A stretch of DNA of 64,000 nucleotides from Paenirhodobacter enshiensis (GCF_000740785.1 NZ_JFZB01000007.1:1-64000), one strand, 5' to 3'. Shown: positions 37,116-46,087, counted from the first letter of the stretch. A program made the numbers and translations. Notes: generated by a model not told the origin, from the letters alone.

Positions 37116-37772
37116 TCAGTTGGCCGACAGGTTGCCCGCCGAACTCTGATTCTGCACCGTGTTTCCAGCGGTGGAGGTGGCCGATTTCACATAGCCGTCG
37201 AAAATCACGGCAGCATATTTGCCGTTCATCAGCATCCCCGAACCGGAGCGGGTGAAGCCCGACACCTCGGTGACGGCGCGGCGGTTTTGCTCGTTCGGTC
37301 CGGGCGCGTAGACCAGCGGCTGGGTCTTGCCATAGGACACCACGGCCTCGAGCCGCGTCTTCGAAATGCCCTGCGCGGCGAGGAAGGCGACCACCGCCTG
37401 CGCACGCCGCATCCCGAGAGCCTGGTTGTAGGCCTTGGTCCCCACGAGGTCGGTGTAGCCGTAGACGCGGAAGGTGACGTCGGGATACTGACGGATCCAG
37501 GCGGCCTGCCGGCGCAGCGCGTCCTGCGCCGCCCCGTCCAGCACCGCCGAGTTGAAGGCGAAGTTGACGGTGTTCGGCGCCTCGGAGGCGAATTTTCGGG
37601 TCAGGCTGATCACCACATCGCGCGGGTTGGCCATGGCCTGGGAATTGGAATTCACCGCACTTCCGAAGCTTGGCATCATGCCCGAGCCGGCCTCGTCGTC
37701 GACTGCGCCGGTTTCGCTGCACGCCGCCAGAGCAGCCACCAGCGCCATCGCAATGATCGTTTCGCTTTTCAT
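37116..37772 (-). CDS. OmpA-family lipoprotein of the tad locus
   Basis: 218 residues from MKSETIIAMAL. The signal ends in a lipobox AAC (about residue 18). The OmpA-like domain (about 65-190) has the usual peptidoglycan-binding residues: VYGYTDLVGTKAYNQALGMRRAQAVV (in parts: GYTDLVGTKAYNQALG, RRAQAVVAF) and NEQNRRAVTEVSGF. It sits between the secretin gene cpaC and cpaE, where cpaD is found in Caulobacter. It may take the CpaD/TadB-type role of helping the secretin at the cell wall, but this is inference. Confidence 0.8.
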   Translation of the reverse strand: MKSETIIAMALVAALAACSETGAVDDEAGSGMMPSFGSAVNSNSQAMANPRDVVISLTRKFASEAPNTVNFAFNSAVLDGAAQDALRRQAAWIRQYPDVTFRVYGYTDLVGTKAYNQALGMRRAQAVVAFLAAQGISKTRLEAVVSYGKTQPLVYAPGPNEQNRRAVTEVSGFTRSGSGMLMNGKYAAVIFDGYVKSATSTAGNTVQNQSSAGNLSAN

Positions 37773-37789
37773 GATCTTTCGCCCTTCGA

Positions 37790-39181
37790 TCACTGCATCA
37801 CATAGCCGTAGGACCCGAAGTCCTGACGGGCGACTTCGCCGGCGGCGCCGGACTTGGGGGCCTTGCCCCCGGTGCGGCCGAACAGGAACATGTCGGAATC
37901 CGACGGCAGCTTGACCCGGTCGGTCGGCATCGCCATCGCACCGCCGCGCGTGGGCGACACCAGATGCGGCGTCACGATGATGACCAGTTCGGTCTGGTTG
38001 CGCTCGTAGTTGACGGAACGGAACAGCGCACCCAGCACCGGGATATCGCCCAGCCACGGGATCTGCGAGCTGGAGTTGCGGAAGTCGTCCTGCAGCAGGC
38101 CGGCGATGGCGAAACTCTCGCCGTCGTGCATCTCGACGGTGGTCGAGGCCTCGCGCTTCTTGAAGGCGTTGATGCTGAAACTGCCGTCGCTGACCGTGGT
38201 GCTGGCGTCGATCGACGAAACCGAGGCCGCGATGTCGAGGTTGATCGAATTGTTGTCGACCACCCGCGGGGTGAAGGCCATCTCGACGCCATAGGGCTTG
38301 TATTGGATGGTCACGCCGTTGTTGTCGCCGTTCGACACCGGCACCGGATATTCGCCGCCGGCAAGGAACTTTGCCTGCTGGCCCGAGAGCGTGGTCAGGT
38401 TCGGTTCGGCGAGCGTGCGCACCATGCCCTTCGATTCCAGCGCTTCGAGCAGCACGCCCATCTCGAGGCTGCCGCGGCTGACCGAGAAGCCGATCCCGGA
38501 GGAGGACGTCGAGGTCGACCCTCCGTTGCCGGTGAAGCCTACACCCTGCGAGAAGCCTCCGCGCCCCTTCACCCCGGCCGAGAAGGTCGAGGAGATTTCC
38601 TTCGCGACAGAGCGCTGCATTTCCGCGAAACGGATCTTCAGCATGACCTGTTGCGTGCCGCCGACCTGCATCAGGTTCGACACCCGGTCGCCCGCATAGC
38701 GCTTTGCCAGATCGAGCGCGCGATCGAGCTTGCCGGTAGAGGACACCACACCCGACAACACGATGCCGTCATTCGCCGTGCGCACCTCGATGGTCTCGCC
38801 CGGCAGGATCTGCTTCAGCCGTTCCTTGAATTCGGCGATATCGGGGGTGACCTGAACCTCGACGTTGGAGATCAGCTTGCCGTCCGGGCCGAGGATCGTC
38901 ATCGTCGTGCGCCCCGGAACTTTGCCGAGCACATAGACCGACTTGTCCGACAGCGTGGTGATATCGGCGATACCCGGATTGGCGATCGATATCTCGGTGA
39001 AGGGCTGGTCGCTTTCGACGACGACGGCGCGGTTCATCGGCACGTTCAGCGGGGTCGAGGTCGCCCCCGACATCACCTTCAGGGTCTCGGCCCCGGCCGG
39101 CGACAGACCGAGCGGCGTGAGCGAGGTCAGCCCGAGGATGCACCCCATCAGGCTGGCGGTCAGGATCGACTTCAGTGTCAT
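37790..39181 (-). CDS. cpaC: tad pilus secretin CpaC/RcpA
   Basis: 463 residues from MTLKSILTASL. It is the outer-membrane channel for the Flp pilus. A signal peptide (about 1-33) precedes the pilus-secretin N domain (VPMNRAVVVESDQPFTEISIANPGIADI, in parts), a BON-like region (about 130-190) and the secretin C-domain. The latter contains VMLKIRFAEMQR, GVLLEALESKGMVRTLAEPNL and the terminal amphipathic strands with IPWLGDIPVLGALFRS and ELVIIVTPHLV. The gene has its own promoter region, since a terminator for the upstream pilin transcript lies in the 311-base gap before it. The gap (39182-39492) shows no other gene. Confidence 0.95.
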   Translation of the reverse strand: MTLKSILTASLMGCILGLTSLTPLGLSPAGAETLKVMSGATSTPLNVPMNRAVVVESDQPFTEISIANPGIADITTLSDKSVYVLGKVPGRTTMTILGPDGKLISNVEVQVTPDIAEFKERLKQILPGETIEVRTANDGIVLSGVVSSTGKLDRALDLAKRYAGDRVSNLMQVGGTQQVMLKIRFAEMQRSVAKEISSTFSAGVKGRGGFSQGVGFTGNGGSTSTSSSGIGFSVSRGSLEMGVLLEALESKGMVRTLAEPNLTTLSGQQAKFLAGGEYPVPVSNGDNNGVTIQYKPYGVEMAFTPRVVDNNSINLDIAASVSSIDASTTVSDGSFSINAFKKREASTTVEMHDGESFAIAGLLQDDFRNSSSQIPWLGDIPVLGALFRSVNYERNQTELVIIVTPHLVSPTRGGAMAMPTDRVKLPSDSDMFLFGRTGGKAPKSGAAGEVARQDFGSYGYVMQ

Positions 39182-39365
39182 CGTGTTCTTCGTCCCCGTC
39201 TCGGTCCGGTGGCCGGGTCTGTGCCCCACTCTGTCCGGACGATGTTCCGCCCATTCGCGCAAACCCTGCCCGAAGCCGCAATTCTTTGCAATAATCAACG
39301 TGTTTTACATCAAAGCGAAGGTGGGTTCTGTCGTCGGATCAACACAGACTGCGGCGGTGCCCGAT

Positions 39366-39403
39366 GAAAACACCCCGCCGGAAACGCGTTTTCGGGCGGG
39401 GTG
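39366..39403 (-). terminator. intrinsic terminator of the flp-cpaB transcript
   Basis: On the minus strand, CACCCCGCC and GGCGGGGTG form a 9-bp stem around a 15-base loop, followed by TTTTC. It separates flp1-flp2-cpaB from cpaC and the rest of the locus. I saw no convincing promoter for cpaC between 39182 and 39365. Confidence 0.75.
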
Positions 39404-39492
39404 AGGCGGCTGACAGAGGCCGGACGAAGACGAGGCCGGGAATCAGGGCTAAGTATCGCTCGCGATGCGTCTGACCCCGGCGGCAGGAACGG

Positions 39493-40359
39493 TCATTGCT
39501 GCGGGCAGGGGATCTGGGTCTCGACGACATCGGTGCCCTTGCGGGTCCGGATCGTGCAGGTCTTCTGCTGCGGGGCGATGGCCTCGGGCGTGATGCCGAG
39601 CGCCTGATCTCGGTTGACCTCGATCGCTCCGACATCGGTGGTGTCGCCCGAACCGACCAGCGCGAGCGTCAGCTTGCCGCTCGACTGGGCGAGGGTAAGG
39701 GCCGCGACATCCTCGGGCGAGACCTCGGCGGTGATGGTGCGCGCGGCCACGGTGATCTCCGGGCGGTCCGAATCGACACTCTGGTCGACGGCGATCAGAC
39801 GCAGGTTCGGATAGATCAGCTTCGAGACCAGCGTGTTGTTGATCGTGCCCGACCAGTAGACGTCGACCGTGCTGCCCGGACGCAGGAAGCCCGAGATGCT
39901 CGATTGCACGTCGACGGTCATGGTGAAAGCACGCATGTTCGGCGCGAGGATCGCGGCGATGCCGGCATCCATGCCGGGCGGGGTGATCTTCGAGGCGAGG
40001 ATCGGCTCGTTCGCCAGATAGGCGCGCATCGCGGCGCGCGGGCGGTTTTCGGTGTCGGCAAAGACCGCGCGCTTGGAGTCGGCGGATTTGTCGGGCGCCG
40101 AAATCAGGCTGAACGCACCGGCGGGGATGTGATCGGCCTGCATCTGGGTCACCACCAGATCGGATTTGTCGAAACGCTGGCCGTATTTCAGATCGTGCTT
40201 GGCAACGACGATATCGACAAGGCGCGGCATCTGCTTGACCCGTTCGAGAAGCGCATCGCGGTCGCTCTGATATTGTCCGATCTGGCTTTGCGCCATGCGG
40301 ATCGCCAGCCCTCCGAGGGCCAGGCCCGCGACAAGTACCAAAGCAACGATGAGCTTCAT
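39493..40359 (-). CDS. cpaB: tad pilus assembly protein CpaB/RcpC
   Basis: 288 residues from MKLIVALVLVAG. A single N-terminal membrane helix or signal (about 1-24) leads to an SAF domain (about 48-115) of the type found in CpaB and antifreeze/flagellar FlgA proteins, with VDIVVAKHDLKYGQRF and FADTENRPRAAMRAYLANEPIL. The CpaB C-terminal region includes MTVDVQSSISGFLRPGSTVDVYW (in parts: DVQSSISGFLRPG). Two cysteines near the C-terminus (KTCTIRTRKG, PCPQQ) may bond. CpaB may modulate secretin gating. Confidence 0.88.
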   Translation of the reverse strand: MKLIVALVLVAGLALGGLAIRMAQSQIGQYQSDRDALLERVKQMPRLVDIVVAKHDLKYGQRFDKSDLVVTQMQADHIPAGAFSLISAPDKSADSKRAVFADTENRPRAAMRAYLANEPILASKITPPGMDAGIAAILAPNMRAFTMTVDVQSSISGFLRPGSTVDVYWSGTINNTLVSKLIYPNLRLIAVDQSVDSDRPEITVAARTITAEVSPEDVAALTLAQSSGKLTLALVGSGDTTDVGAIEVNRDQALGITPEAIAPQQKTCTIRTRKGTDVVETQIPCPQQ

Positions 40360-40483
40360 CCCGTGATCCCTTACGCCGTTGTCTCCGGCCGTCACGGGCC
40401 GCATCATTGGCCTACAACCTAGTCCTGCCGATTTCCACCGCTTTGATCTGGCTCAGCCTGCCGGTTCATTCCGTCGGCCCGGG

Positions 40484-40705
40484 TCATTGACCGCAGGACA
40501 TTTCCCCGCATCGCAGCAAAGAGTTCACATTGCTCAGGATCTGGTTCGAGATGGCTACGGCACGTTCGCCGGCCGGCCCCCATACAGCATATCCGACGAC
40601 AAATCCGAGCGAGACCACCAGCGCGGTCAGCACCACCCAGTCGACGGTCACGGCTCCGCTTTCGCTTCGGAAATCGGGGCGGCGGATTTTCCAGAACCTG
40701 ATCAT
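40484..40705 (-). CDS. Flp family type IVb pilin (second copy)
   Basis: 73 residues: a short basic leader (MIRFWKIRRPDFRSESG), the predicted CpaA cut after G17, then a hydrophobic assembly helix starting AVTVDWVVLTALVV. The sequence after the cut matches the first Flp copy for ten residues. It differs in a longer soluble tail ending with two cysteines (LLRCGEMSCGQ), which could form a disulfide. It may be a minor pilin or a variant subunit. It is separated from flp1 by 220 bases containing a strong hairpin. Confidence 0.85.
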   Translation of the reverse strand: MIRFWKIRRPDFRSESGAVTVDWVVLTALVVSLGFVVGYAVWGPAGERAVAISNQILSNVNSLLRCGEMSCGQ

Positions 40706-40812
40706 CGGGAGGGTTTGCTCCGAACCGGGCTGACACGGGAAAGACAGCGCTGCACTGCTGTCCGGGCCGCCCTGGGCGATGACGGGCGTGACGGCCTGGA
40801 TTCTTATGCAAC

Positions 40813-40838
40813 GGGGCCGCGCTGTGCTGCGCGGCCCC
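40813..40838 (-). promoter_or_regulatory. hairpin between the two flp pilin genes
   Basis: GGGGCCGCGC and GCGCGGCCCC form a perfect 10-bp stem with a 6-base loop. No T run follows. It may stabilise the 3' end of the abundant flp1 message or partly end transcription before flp2 and cpaB. Confidence 0.55.
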
Positions 40839-40925
40839 CTCGCGATCGCTTATTGCGGCGAAAGCGACAGTCGCCACCGCAAAGGCATCGGATAGCGGAC
40901 TCGGGTCCGCATCCGCTTCCCGAAA

Positions 40926-41135
40926 TCAGTTGGTGGTGCTCAGCGTGGTGGTGCTGGTGGCCGAGCTGCTCAGGTAGTTGCCGATGTTGCTCGCGGCGGT
41001 CACGACACCACCCTTGATCGCGGCCATCACGACGCCGCCGAGGACGACGATCGCAGCGGTCAGCACGACCCAGTCAACGGTCACGGCGCCATCTTCGTCG
41101 TTGCGAACCTTGCGGGCGAACTTGAAGAACTTCAT
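40926..41135 (-). CDS. flp: Flp family type IVb pilin (first copy)
   Basis: 69 residues and the first gene of the tad locus, so probably the major pilin. The leader MKFFKFARKVRNDEDG is basic, the predicted prepilin cut is after G16, and the assembly helix begins AVTVDWVVLTAAIVVLG. The tail ends in a Ser/Thr-rich region. The position normally occupied by the conserved glutamate-tyrosine pair of Flp pilins reads aspartate-tryptophan (VDW) in both copies. It should be processed by CpaA and assembled through CpaF, TadB and TadC. Confidence 0.9.
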   Translation of the reverse strand: MKFFKFARKVRNDEDGAVTVDWVVLTAAIVVLGGVVMAAIKGGVVTAASNIGNYLSSSATSTTTLSTTN

Positions 41136-41224
41136 GTGCTTTCTCCTGAATGCCCCCGATTTCGCTCGGGGGATGGGTTGGACCGCTGGTCGCTGTCACA
41201 GGGTGGCTCTACGCTGCGGTTGCG

Positions 41225-41239
41225 TTAACTAATGATTTT
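41225..41239. promoter_or_regulatory. candidate CtrA-like site between flp1 and slt
   Basis: TTAA-N7-TTTT resembles a degenerate form of the CtrA site TTAA-N7-TTAA and lies upstream of the first pilin gene. In Caulobacter the pilin gene is CtrA-controlled. The match is weak (seven of eight informative bases or fewer). Confidence 0.25.
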
Positions 41240-41409
41240 GAATCGTGACCTTATTGAGGCAGACTGGGTTCATATTCGTGGCGACAGGCCGGGGCCGAGC
41301 GTCAGCCGCTCTGCGCGACCGCAGGACGCGGGGGGAGTTGCAAACGGCTGGATTTCCTCGGCCTTTTCCGGGATAAACGGAACAGTAAGGAAGCTGCGGT
41401 AAAGGTGCC

Positions 41410-42330
41410 ATGCGCGGCATGTGCGGAATCGGTCCGAAGGGCTTTGCCGTCCCGAAGGGCAAAATCTGTCTGGGAGCCTGTCTGGCTCTGGGGCTCGCCT
41501 TCGGGACGGGACATTCCGCCTTTGCCGAGATCAACAACGGCACGCCCACGGTGAACTATTTTCAGCCCAAGCGGGTGCAGCCGCCGGCGCCGGGCACGAA
41601 GCGACTTCTGACCATTCAGATCGACCCGACGGAGCAGGCCCGCGATCTGGCGGCCTGGCAGGAGCGTCCCTTCGCCCAGCCCACGGTGCGGCGCGGATTC
41701 GGCAATGGCAGCGCGCTCGACGCCCCGCAGGGCAGCACCAATTACGCCTGGTTCTGGACACAGGTCTCGACCGCGATCGGTGACCGGACCGGACGGTTCG
41801 ACAAGGCGATGGCGGCGCTTGCCATGGGGCCGAACGGGCAAGGTGTGCGTGCGCCGCGGCTCGAACGGCTGCAGGATATCGCCAGCCGTCACGGGCGCGA
41901 AATTCTGGCGGCGACCATAGGCACGGAGGTTTCTCCCGCGCTGGTTCTGGCGGTGATCTCAACGGAGTCGGGCGGGCGCGCCGATGCGATCTCAAGCGCG
42001 GGCGCGGTCGGGCTGATGCAGCTGATTCCCGCCACCGCGACCCGGTTCAACGTCGATGACAGCACCGACCCGATGAAGAATATCCGCGGCGGGGTGGCTT
42101 ATCTCGACTGGCTGATGAAGGAATTCGACCGCGATCCGCTGATGGTGATCGCGGCCTACAATGCGGGCGAGAACGCGGTGCTGCGCGCGGGCGGCGTGCC
42201 GCCCTATGCCGAGACCCGCGATTACGTGCCCAAGGTGCTCGCCGCCTGGCAGGTGGCGCGCGGGCTGTGCCTGTCGCCGCCCGATCTGGTCACCGACGGG
42301 TGCGTCTTCGCGGTGCGCAGCGGCGGCTGA
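41410..42330 (+). CDS. lytic transglycosylase (SLT domain)
   Basis: 306 residues. A signal peptide (about 1-39, ending SAFA) is followed by a linker region and a C-terminal SLT domain (about 160-275) of the Slt70 fold. The catalytic glutamate is E186 in ISTESGGRADAIS, followed by GAVGLMQLIPATATRF, NIRGGVAYLDWLM and MVIAAYNAGENAV, the usual order of the family. The enzyme would cleave the glycan strand of the wall in the periplasm. It is divergent from the pilin genes, so a wall-opening role for pilus passage is conceivable, but it may equally be a general hydrolase. Confidence 0.92.
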   Translation: MRGMCGIGPKGFAVPKGKICLGACLALGLAFGTGHSAFAEINNGTPTVNYFQPKRVQPPAPGTKRLLTIQIDPTEQARDLAAWQERPFAQPTVRRGFGNGSALDAPQGSTNYAWFWTQVSTAIGDRTGRFDKAMAALAMGPNGQGVRAPRLERLQDIASRHGREILAATIGTEVSPALVLAVISTESGGRADAISSAGAVGLMQLIPATATRFNVDDSTDPMKNIRGGVAYLDWLMKEFDRDPLMVIAAYNAGENAVLRAGGVPPYAETRDYVPKVLAAWQVARGLCLSPPDLVTDGCVFAVRSGG

Positions 42331-42388
42331 GGCCTTGCGCGGGCCTGGCCCGCCAGGGAGGGGGCTCTGCCGCGCAGGAAAGAAAAGG

Positions 42389-42451
42389 GAGGGGGCTCTG
42401 CCCCCTCGGGCTTCGCCCTCACCCCCGGGATATTTTCGGAAAGATGAATGG
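42389..42451 (+). repeat. dispersed intergenic repeat, copy 4 (plus orientation)
   Basis: GAGGGGGCTCTGCCCCCTC hairpin, GGGCttcGCCC hairpin, then CACCCCCGGGATATTT and CGGAAAGATGAATGG, nearly identical to 14854-14919. On the minus strand the first hairpin is followed by TTTTC, so here it may end the slyX transcript. A degenerate partial copy precedes it. Confidence 0.8.
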
Positions 42452-42486
42452 AATGAGGGCGCACCCGGTCGGACGGTGGCGGCGCC

Positions 42487-42693
42487 TTACCAGTGCGGCG
42501 GTTTCTGATCGGCGAGCGGGATCTGGCCGCCGGCGTCGAATTCGCGCTCGGCCTCGCGCTCCATCAGCAGATTGACGAGGCGGGTGAGCCGGTCGATCTC
42601 GCGGGTCTGGCGGGCGAGGACTTCGGAAAGTTCCTCGGTGATGCGGGCCTGAAAAGCCAGCTGTTCCTCGATATGGTCTATGCGTTCGGTCAT
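42487..42693 (-). CDS. slyX: SlyX family protein
   Basis: 68 residues. The small coiled-coil SlyX family is recognised by the heptad pattern in the N-terminal two thirds ([25 protein letters not shown], in parts) and the diagnostic C-terminal ending DQKPPHW. Function is unknown. The start at 42693 is the only ATG giving the family length. It is transcribed toward the repeat at 42389 and is divergent from hisS. Confidence 0.85.
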   Translation of the reverse strand: MTERIDHIEEQLAFQARITEELSEVLARQTREIDRLTRLVNLLMEREAEREFDAGGQIPLADQKPPHW

Positions 42694-42767
42694 TCCTGCC
42701 TCCGGAGCTTGCCGCGCCGCGGCCGTTCCGTTACACCCTCGCGCGAGAAACGATCGGGTGCAAGACC

Positions 42768-44261
42768 ATGTCCAGCGACAAGAAACCGCGTCGTCCGCGG
42801 GCCGAGACGCCGAAAGGGTTTCGCGACTATTTCGGCGCCGAGGTGACCGAGCGCAACGAGATGCTCGCGACCATCGCGGAAGTCTATCGCGCGCATGGCT
42901 TCGATCCGCTGGAAACCTCGGCGGTGGAGACGGTCGAGGCGCTTGGAAAATTCCTGCCCGATGTCGACCGGCCGAACGAGGGTGTCTTCGCCTGGCTCGA
43001 CGAGGGCGGCGACTGGATGGCGCTGCGCTATGACATGACGGCGCCACTCGCCCGGGTCGCGGCGCAGTTCCGCAACGAGCTGCCCTCGCCCTATCGCCGC
43101 TACGCGATGGGGCCGGTGTGGCGTAACGAAAAACCCGGCCCGGGGCGGTTCCGTCAGTTCTATCAATGCGATGCCGATACCGTCGGCGCGGCCTCGGTCG
43201 CGGCCGATGCCGAGATCTGCGGGATGCTGTCGGATACTCTGGAAGCCGTGGGGATCCCGCGCGGCGATTACGTGGTGCGGGTGAACAACCGCAAGGTGCT
43301 GAACGGCGTGATGGAAGTGGCCGGCGTCCTCGACCCCTCCGATCCCGCTAAGTTCGAGGCCGAGCGCGGCATCGTGCTGCGCGCCATCGACAAGTTCGAC
43401 AAGTTCGGCGAGGCCGGTGTTCGCGCGCTGATGGGGGCGGGGCGGCTTGACGAGTCGGGCGATTTCACCAAGGGCGCGGGCCTGTCGGATGAACAGGCCG
43501 ATGTGGTCATGGGCTTCATGTCGGCGAAGCGCGACACGGGGGCCGCGACCGCGGCGCGTCTGCGGGAGCTGGTGACGGGATCGGACCTCGGCCGTGCCGG
43601 GGTCGACGAGCTGGAGACCATCGCGACGCTGCTTGACGGGCAGGGCTATGGGGCGGACCGCATCGTGGTCGACCCCTCGGTCGTGCGCGGCCTTGGCTAT
43701 TACACCGGCCCGGTGTTCGAGGCAGAGCTGACCTTCGAGATCCTCGACGAGAAGGGGCGCAAGCGCTCGTTCGGTTCCGTCTCGGGCGGCGGGCGTTATG
43801 ACGATCTGGTCAGGCGTTTCACCGGGCAGGAAGTGCCGGCGACCGGCGTGTCGATCGGCGTGGACCGGCTGCTGTCCGCGCTGCGCGCCAAGGGCCGGAT
43901 CGGCGGCGCGGTGCAAGGCCCGGTGGTGGTGACCGTGATGGACCGCGACCGGATGGGCGATTACATGGCCATGGCGAGCGAGCTGCGCCGCGCCGGGCTG
44001 CGCGCCGAGGTCTATCTCGGCAATCCGAAGAACTTCGGCAACCAGTTGAAATATGCCGACAAACGCAATGCTCCGGTGGCGATCATCCAGGGCGGCGACG
44101 AGGCGGCGCGCGGCGTGGTGCAGATCAAGGATCTCGTGCTCGGTGCGAAGATCGCGGCCTCGGCGAGCCTCGAGGAATGGAAGGACCATCCGGCGCAGAT
44201 CGAGGTCTCGCGCGGCGAGATGGTCGCCTCGGTGCTGCGGATGCTGGGGCTGTCGGCGTGA
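42768..44261 (+). CDS. hisS: histidyl-tRNA synthetase
   Basis: 497 residues, class II synthetase. Motif 1 and 2 regions appear as [12 protein letters not shown] and [31 protein letters not shown] (in parts: [26 protein letters not shown]). The histidine-specific HisA motif appears as [11 protein letters not shown], and motif 3 as GGGRYDDLV plus [11 protein letters not shown]. The C-terminal anticodon-binding domain (about 395-495) is complete. This is the true charging enzyme, and the shorter paralogue follows as hisZ. Its stop TGA overlaps the hisZ ATG by one base (TGATG), so translation is coupled. Confidence 0.97.
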   Translation: MSSDKKPRRPRAETPKGFRDYFGAEVTERNEMLATIAEVYRAHGFDPLETSAVETVEALGKFLPDVDRPNEGVFAWLDEGGDWMALRYDMTAPLARVAAQFRNELPSPYRRYAMGPVWRNEKPGPGRFRQFYQCDADTVGAASVAADAEICGMLSDTLEAVGIPRGDYVVRVNNRKVLNGVMEVAGVLDPSDPAKFEAERGIVLRAIDKFDKFGEAGVRALMGAGRLDESGDFTKGAGLSDEQADVVMGFMSAKRDTGAATAARLRELVTGSDLGRAGVDELETIATLLDGQGYGADRIVVDPSVVRGLGYYTGPVFEAELTFEILDEKGRKRSFGSVSGGGRYDDLVRRFTGQEVPATGVSIGVDRLLSALRAKGRIGGAVQGPVVVTVMDRDRMGDYMAMASELRRAGLRAEVYLGNPKNFGNQLKYADKRNAPVAIIQGGDEAARGVVQIKDLVLGAKIAASASLEEWKDHPAQIEVSRGEMVASVLRMLGLSA

Positions 44262-45352
44262 TGACCGGGGCCATGGATCCTGCGGCGAAGGCCCGCGCGC
44301 GCGAGATCGGCGAACGTCTGCTGGGCGCGTTCCTGCGCGCCGGTGCCGCCGAGATCACCCCCGATTTTCTGCAACCCGCGGGCACGCTCCTCGACCTTTA
44401 CGGCGAGGACATCCGCGCGCGGGCCTATGTCACCTCGGACCCGCTGCGCGGCGAGATGATGTTGCGCCCCGATTTCACCGTGCCGGTGGTCGAGGCGCAT
44501 ATGGCCGCGGGTGCCGAGCCCGCCCGCTATTGCTATCTCGGCGAGGTGTTCCGCCGGCAAGATCACCGCGGCACCGCGCGGCCGAGCGAATATCTGCAAG
44601 CGGGCTACGAGGTCTTCGACCGCACCGATCCCGAGGCCGCCGATGCCGAGGTCTTCGCGCTGTTCGCCCGGCTTCTGGCGCATCTGCGCCCGGCCGCGAC
44701 CATCGGCGACATCGGCATCCTGCGCGCCGCGGTCGAGGGGATCGACACCATCGCGCCGCGCAAGGACGCGCTGCTCCATCACATCTGGCGTCCGCGCCGG
44801 TTCCACCGTTTGCTCAGCCGCTACGCCGGCCTCCTGCCGGTGTCCGAGGCGCAGAGCGCCCTTGTCGCCGGGGACACCGGCACCGGGGCGCCCTGGATCG
44901 GTCTGCGCTCGCCCGAAGAGATGGCCGCCCGCATCGCCATCCTGCGCGCCGATGCCGCGGCCGCGCCGATCCCCGCCGCGGTGGTGGCGCAGTTCGACGC
45001 GCTGTTCCGTCTGGCCTGCCCGGCGCATGAGGCGCCCGAGCGGCTGCGCGCGCTCGGCCTGCCGGCGCTCGATCCGGCGATCGCGCGGCTGGAGCGGCGG
45101 CTCGCGGCGCTGGCGGCGCGCTCGATCGACACCTCGACCCTGTGGTTCGAGGCAAGCCACGGTCGCAGCACGCTCGAATATTACGATGGTTTCGTGTTCA
45201 CTTTCGCCGCCGCGGATGCCGGTCTTCCGCCGGTCGCGACGGGGGGACGCTACGATGCGCTGACCCGCGTTCTGGGCGGCGGGCGCGAAATTCCGGCCGT
45301 GGGCGGGGTGATCCGCCCCTCGGTCGTGGCCGGGCTGGAGGGCCGCCGATGA
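44261..45352 (+). CDS. hisZ: ATP phosphoribosyltransferase regulatory subunit HisZ
   Basis: 363 residues. HisZ is a catalytically inactive paralogue of the HisS core that partners the short HisG and confers histidine feedback control. The class II core is seen as LDLYGEDIRARAYVTS, MMLRPDFTVPVVEAHM, RYCYLGEVFRRQDHRGTARPSEYLQAGYEVF (in parts) and ATGGRYDALTRVLGG. The C-terminal anticodon domain of HisS is missing, which marks it as HisZ. The start is the ATG at 44261 that overlaps the hisS stop. It overlaps hisG by four bases. Confidence 0.93.
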   Translation: MTGAMDPAAKARAREIGERLLGAFLRAGAAEITPDFLQPAGTLLDLYGEDIRARAYVTSDPLRGEMMLRPDFTVPVVEAHMAAGAEPARYCYLGEVFRRQDHRGTARPSEYLQAGYEVFDRTDPEAADAEVFALFARLLAHLRPAATIGDIGILRAAVEGIDTIAPRKDALLHHIWRPRRFHRLLSRYAGLLPVSEAQSALVAGDTGTGAPWIGLRSPEEMAARIAILRADAAAAPIPAAVVAQFDALFRLACPAHEAPERLRALGLPALDPAIARLERRLAALAARSIDTSTLWFEASHGRSTLEYYDGFVFTFAAADAGLPPVATGGRYDALTRVLGGGREIPAVGGVIRPSVVAGLEGRR

Positions 45353-46074
45353 CCATCAAGCTGGGCGTGCCGTCGAAGGGGCGGCTGATGGAGAAGACCT
45401 TCGACTGGTTCGGCGCACGCGGCATCGGGCTGCGTCGCACCGGGTCAGAGCGCGAATATGCCGGCGCGGTCGAGGGCGCGGAAGGGGTGGAACTGGTGCT
45501 CCTCTCGGCGGGCGAGATCCCGCGCGAGCTGGCGGCGGGGCGCATCCACCTCGGGGTGACGGGTTCGGATCTGGTGCGCGACAAGCTCGCCGACTGGTCG
45601 ACCCAGGTCGCCGAGGTCGCGCCGATGGGCTTCGGTCATGCCGATCTGATCATCGCGGTGCCGGCCTGCTGGGCGGATGTCGACACGCTCGACGATCTCG
45701 ACGCGGTGGCACATGCGTTCCGCGCGGCGCATGGCCAACGGCTGAGGATCGCGACGAAATATCACCGGCTGGTGCGCGAGTTCCTGACCCGCGAGGGCGT
45801 GGCCGACTGGCAGCTCGTCGACAGTCAGGGCGCGACCGAGGGCACGGTGAAGAACCTGACGGCCGAGGTCGTGGCCGACATCACATCCTCGGGCGAGACG
45901 CTGCGCGCCAACCATCTGAAGATCCTGTCCGACGGGCTGATCCATCAAAGCCAGGCGACGCTGTTCGCCTCGCGCATGGCGGATTGGAAAACGGATGAAG
46001 CCGCCGCGCGCGCCTTGCTCGCTCAGCTCGGCTTCGCGGAGGCGGCCGAGGGCGGTCTCGGCGGTCTGCTCTGA
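45349..46074 (+). CDS. hisG: ATP phosphoribosyltransferase, short form (HisG)
   Basis: 241 residues, the short HisG without the C-terminal regulatory domain, so it needs HisZ. It catalyses the first step of histidine synthesis, joining ATP and PRPP. The family opening TIKLGVPSKGRLME and the later LSAGEIPRELAAGRIHLGVTGSDLVRD (in parts), ATKYHRLVREFL and VDSQGATEGTVKNLTAEVVADITSSGETLRAN (in parts: GATEGTVKNLTAEVVADIT) are characteristic. The PRPP loop lies in the GATEGT segment. Two inverted copies of the dispersed repeat follow, including a terminator-like hairpin. Confidence 0.96.
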   Translation: MTIKLGVPSKGRLMEKTFDWFGARGIGLRRTGSEREYAGAVEGAEGVELVLLSAGEIPRELAAGRIHLGVTGSDLVRDKLADWSTQVAEVAPMGFGHADLIIAVPACWADVDTLDDLDAVAHAFRAAHGQRLRIATKYHRLVREFLTREGVADWQLVDSQGATEGTVKNLTAEVVADITSSGETLRANHLKILSDGLIHQSQATLFASRMADWKTDEAAARALLAQLGFAEAAEGGLGGLL

Positions 46075-46087
46075 TCCAGGGGGACGT

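Noticed and set aside
44261-45352. A second histidyl-tRNA synthetase
   Set aside because: It lacks the anticodon-binding domain and precedes a short-form hisG, so it is HisZ.
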